From assembly GCA_016789035.1 (NCBI GenBank), contig JAEUSC010000113.1, positions 1 through 6,951 on the forward strand: 6,951 nucleotides of DNA, read 5' to 3'. How positions within the stretch are numbered: position 1 is the stretch's first letter; each line of letters starts with the position of its first letter. The notes under the pieces are model-generated. The model saw only the letters and a list, made by a program, of their open reading frames with translations, had not been told where the DNA came from and did no database searches. The position numbers were made by a program, and so were the translations under genes. Positions 6,072-6,951 of the stretch are shown piece by piece. This DNA is from Candidatus Omnitrophota bacterium (GTDB taxonomy: Bacteria; Omnitrophota; Gorgyraeia; Zapsychrales; Fredricksoniimonadaceae).

Positions 6072-6716
6072 ATGGATTGGCTTAAACATATCGCTGATTT
6101 TTTTATGCACCTGGACCATCATTTGGCTGCTGTTACAACCGAGTATGGAACATGGACTTATCTAATATTGTTTTTGATCGTCTTCTGCGAAACAGGCCTG
6201 GTTGTCACCCCGTTTTTGCCCGGTGATTCTTTGCTTTTTGTCGTCGGCGCATTATCTTCCGCTGGAGGATCACTTAATTTAGGCTTATCCTTGGGACTGT
6301 TAAGTATCGCTGCTATTTTGGGAGACACGATCAATTATTTTATAGGTAAAAAAATGGGACCCAGCATTTTTCGTAAAAGGAACATTAAATTTCTTAACAT
6401 AGAACACCTCAAGCAAACCGAAGCATTTTTTGAAAAATACGGAGGAAAAACCATCATCATTGCCCGCTTTGTTCCCATTGTGCGAACGTTTGCCCCCTTT
6501 GTGGCGGGAATGGGAAGCATGGCATATGGACGTTTTATTTTTTACAATGTTATTGGAGCTCTGATGTGGGTGTTTGGATTGGTATTGGCAGGCTATTTTT
6601 TTGGTAAAATTCCAATTGTCGAGAAAAACTTTTCCAAAGTCATCTTGCTCATCATTTTTGTGTCCATCTTGCCCGGCATTATAGAATTGATTCGACATCG
6701 GAAGAACAAAAATTAA
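6072..6716 (+). CDS. dedA: DedA-family membrane protein (VTT/SNARE-associated fold)
   Basis: The protein has 214 residues, normal length. Hydrophobic segments lie at about 28-48, 52-65, 70-92, 126-148, 155-178 and 188-207, including the two re-entrant loops typical of the fold. Motifs are near-identical to E. coli DedA as I recall it: FLPGDSLLFVVGAL (48-61), GDTINYFIGKKMG, ARFVPIVRTFAPFVAGMG (131-148), YNVIGALMWV, AGYFFG and SILPGIIELIRH (198-209). The charged residues known to be essential in the E. coli paralogues YqjA/YghB are all present: E40, D52, R132 and R138. DedA proteins support membrane-potential and lipid homeostasis. Some members, such as UptA, recycle undecaprenyl phosphate across the inner membrane, and others move phospholipids; which applies here cannot be read from the sequence. 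It is convergent with the glycosyltransferase end at 6736 (19-base gap) and divergent from the CNNM gene. No clear terminator follows. Confidence 0.95.
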   Translation: MDWLKHIADFFMHLDHHLAAVTTEYGTWTYLILFLIVFCETGLVVTPFLPGDSLLFVVGALSSAGGSLNLGLSLGLLSIAAILGDTINYFIGKKMGPSIFRKRNIKFLNIEHLKQTEAFFEKYGGKTIIIARFVPIVRTFAPFVAGMGSMAYGRFIFYNVIGALMWVFGLVLAGYFFGKIPIVEKNFSKVILLIIFVSILPGIIELIRHRKNKN

Positions 6717-6735
6717 AAAGAAGACAGACGATTTT

Positions 6736-6951
6736 CTAACTCTTGCTTACTGATAGCTTGTACTGCTCAAGAAAAAAATCATATATTCGGCGGGAAATAT
6801 TCTCCGCGCTATACTCCTTAACGTACTCCAATCCTTTATCTGCTAAATTTTTGCGCAATTCTGAATTGCTCAAAATTGATTCTATGGCATTGGCTACTTG
6901 TGAAACATCCAGTGGATCGACTAGCATACCAGCATCTTTAACAATCTCAAC
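6736..6951 (-). CDS. GT4-type (group 1) glycosyltransferase, C-terminal fragment cut by the window edge
   Basis: The frame is open from the right edge to the TAG at 6738-6736 and gives 71 residues, the last part of a larger protein. It begins VEIVKDAGMLVDPLDVSQV, matching the end of the second Rossmann domain in GT-B glycosyltransferases of family GT4 (typically EVVGDAGLLVDPxDxxxLAxAI). After that comes the usual helical tail: AIESILSNSELRKNLADKG, then a Tyr-Ser-Ala-Glu-Asn segment leading into the final helix. The catalytic and nucleotide-sugar-binding E-x7-E region should lie just beyond the window, so sugar donor and acceptor are unknown. An ATG at 6927 is internal and not the start. Such enzymes act at the cytoplasmic side in making lipopolysaccharide, capsule or other glycans. 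It meets dedA tail to tail. Confidence 0.8.
   Translation of the reverse strand, partial: VEIVKDAGMLVDPLDVSQVANAIESILSNSELRKNLADKGLEYVKEYSAENISRRIYDFFLEQYKLSVSKS

Noticed and set aside
5893..6165. A 90-codon plus-strand frame starting GTG and overlapping the start of dedA
   Set aside because: It overlaps dedA in another frame, has no ribosome binding site, and its hydrophobic C-terminal half is a frame-shifted reading of the dedA N-terminus.
6700..6740. T-rich stretch on the minus strand between dedA and the glycosyltransferase end, possible bidirectional terminator
   Set aside because: No inverted repeat of useful length precedes the T-rich stretch on either strand.

Overview
The window is about 7 kb of an AT-rich bacterial chromosome. 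A diderm (Gram-negative-type) envelope is implied by an exported OmpA-type peptidoglycan-binding protein and by signal-peptide and membrane-anchored proteins. No rRNA, tRNA, CRISPR array, transposase or phage gene is visible. The phylum cannot be fixed from sequence alone. The Trp-rich OmpA/LysM protein beside long coiled-coil envelope proteins would fit an uncultivated lineage such as Omnitrophota, but that is a guess.

Layout, left to right. Positions 1-263 (minus) hold the N-terminal part of an exported, probably coiled-coil protein cut by the window edge. Positions 391-2349 (minus) encode a 652-residue two-helix membrane protein with a large helical periplasmic domain and a long cytoplasmic coiled coil. 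Its centre looks like a decayed chemoreceptor signalling tip. Positions 2504-3202 (minus) encode an unrecognised 232-residue single-pass membrane protein whose -10 box lies so close to the ATG that the mRNA may be leaderless. Positions 3336-4307 (minus) encode a secreted OmpA-like plus LysM protein with its own promoter and a textbook terminator. Positions 4503-5834 (minus) encode a CNNM/CBS/CorC_HlyC-type membrane protein. Positions 6072-6716 (plus) encode a DedA-family membrane protein very close to E. coli DedA itself. Positions 6736-6951 (minus) are the C-terminal end of a GT4-type glycosyltransferase cut by the right edge.

Functionally the window is dominated by the cell envelope: peptidoglycan binding (OmpA-LysM), lipid-carrier or membrane homeostasis (DedA), probable divalent cation transport (CNNM/CorC) and glycan synthesis (GT4). 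The least explained part is the left 3.2 kb, where three consecutive same-strand genes encode exported or membrane-anchored proteins, at least one of them chemoreceptor-like in topology. No che genes are present here, so a link to chemotaxis is not shown.

Regulation. The OmpA-LysM gene has a convincing promoter (TTGAAT, 16 nt, TGTTATAAT). The same TGT-TATAAT-like extended -10 occurs before two other minus-strand genes. The only clear Rho-independent terminator follows the OmpA-LysM gene. The intergenic gaps are all shorter than 300 bp and contain no convincing additional gene.
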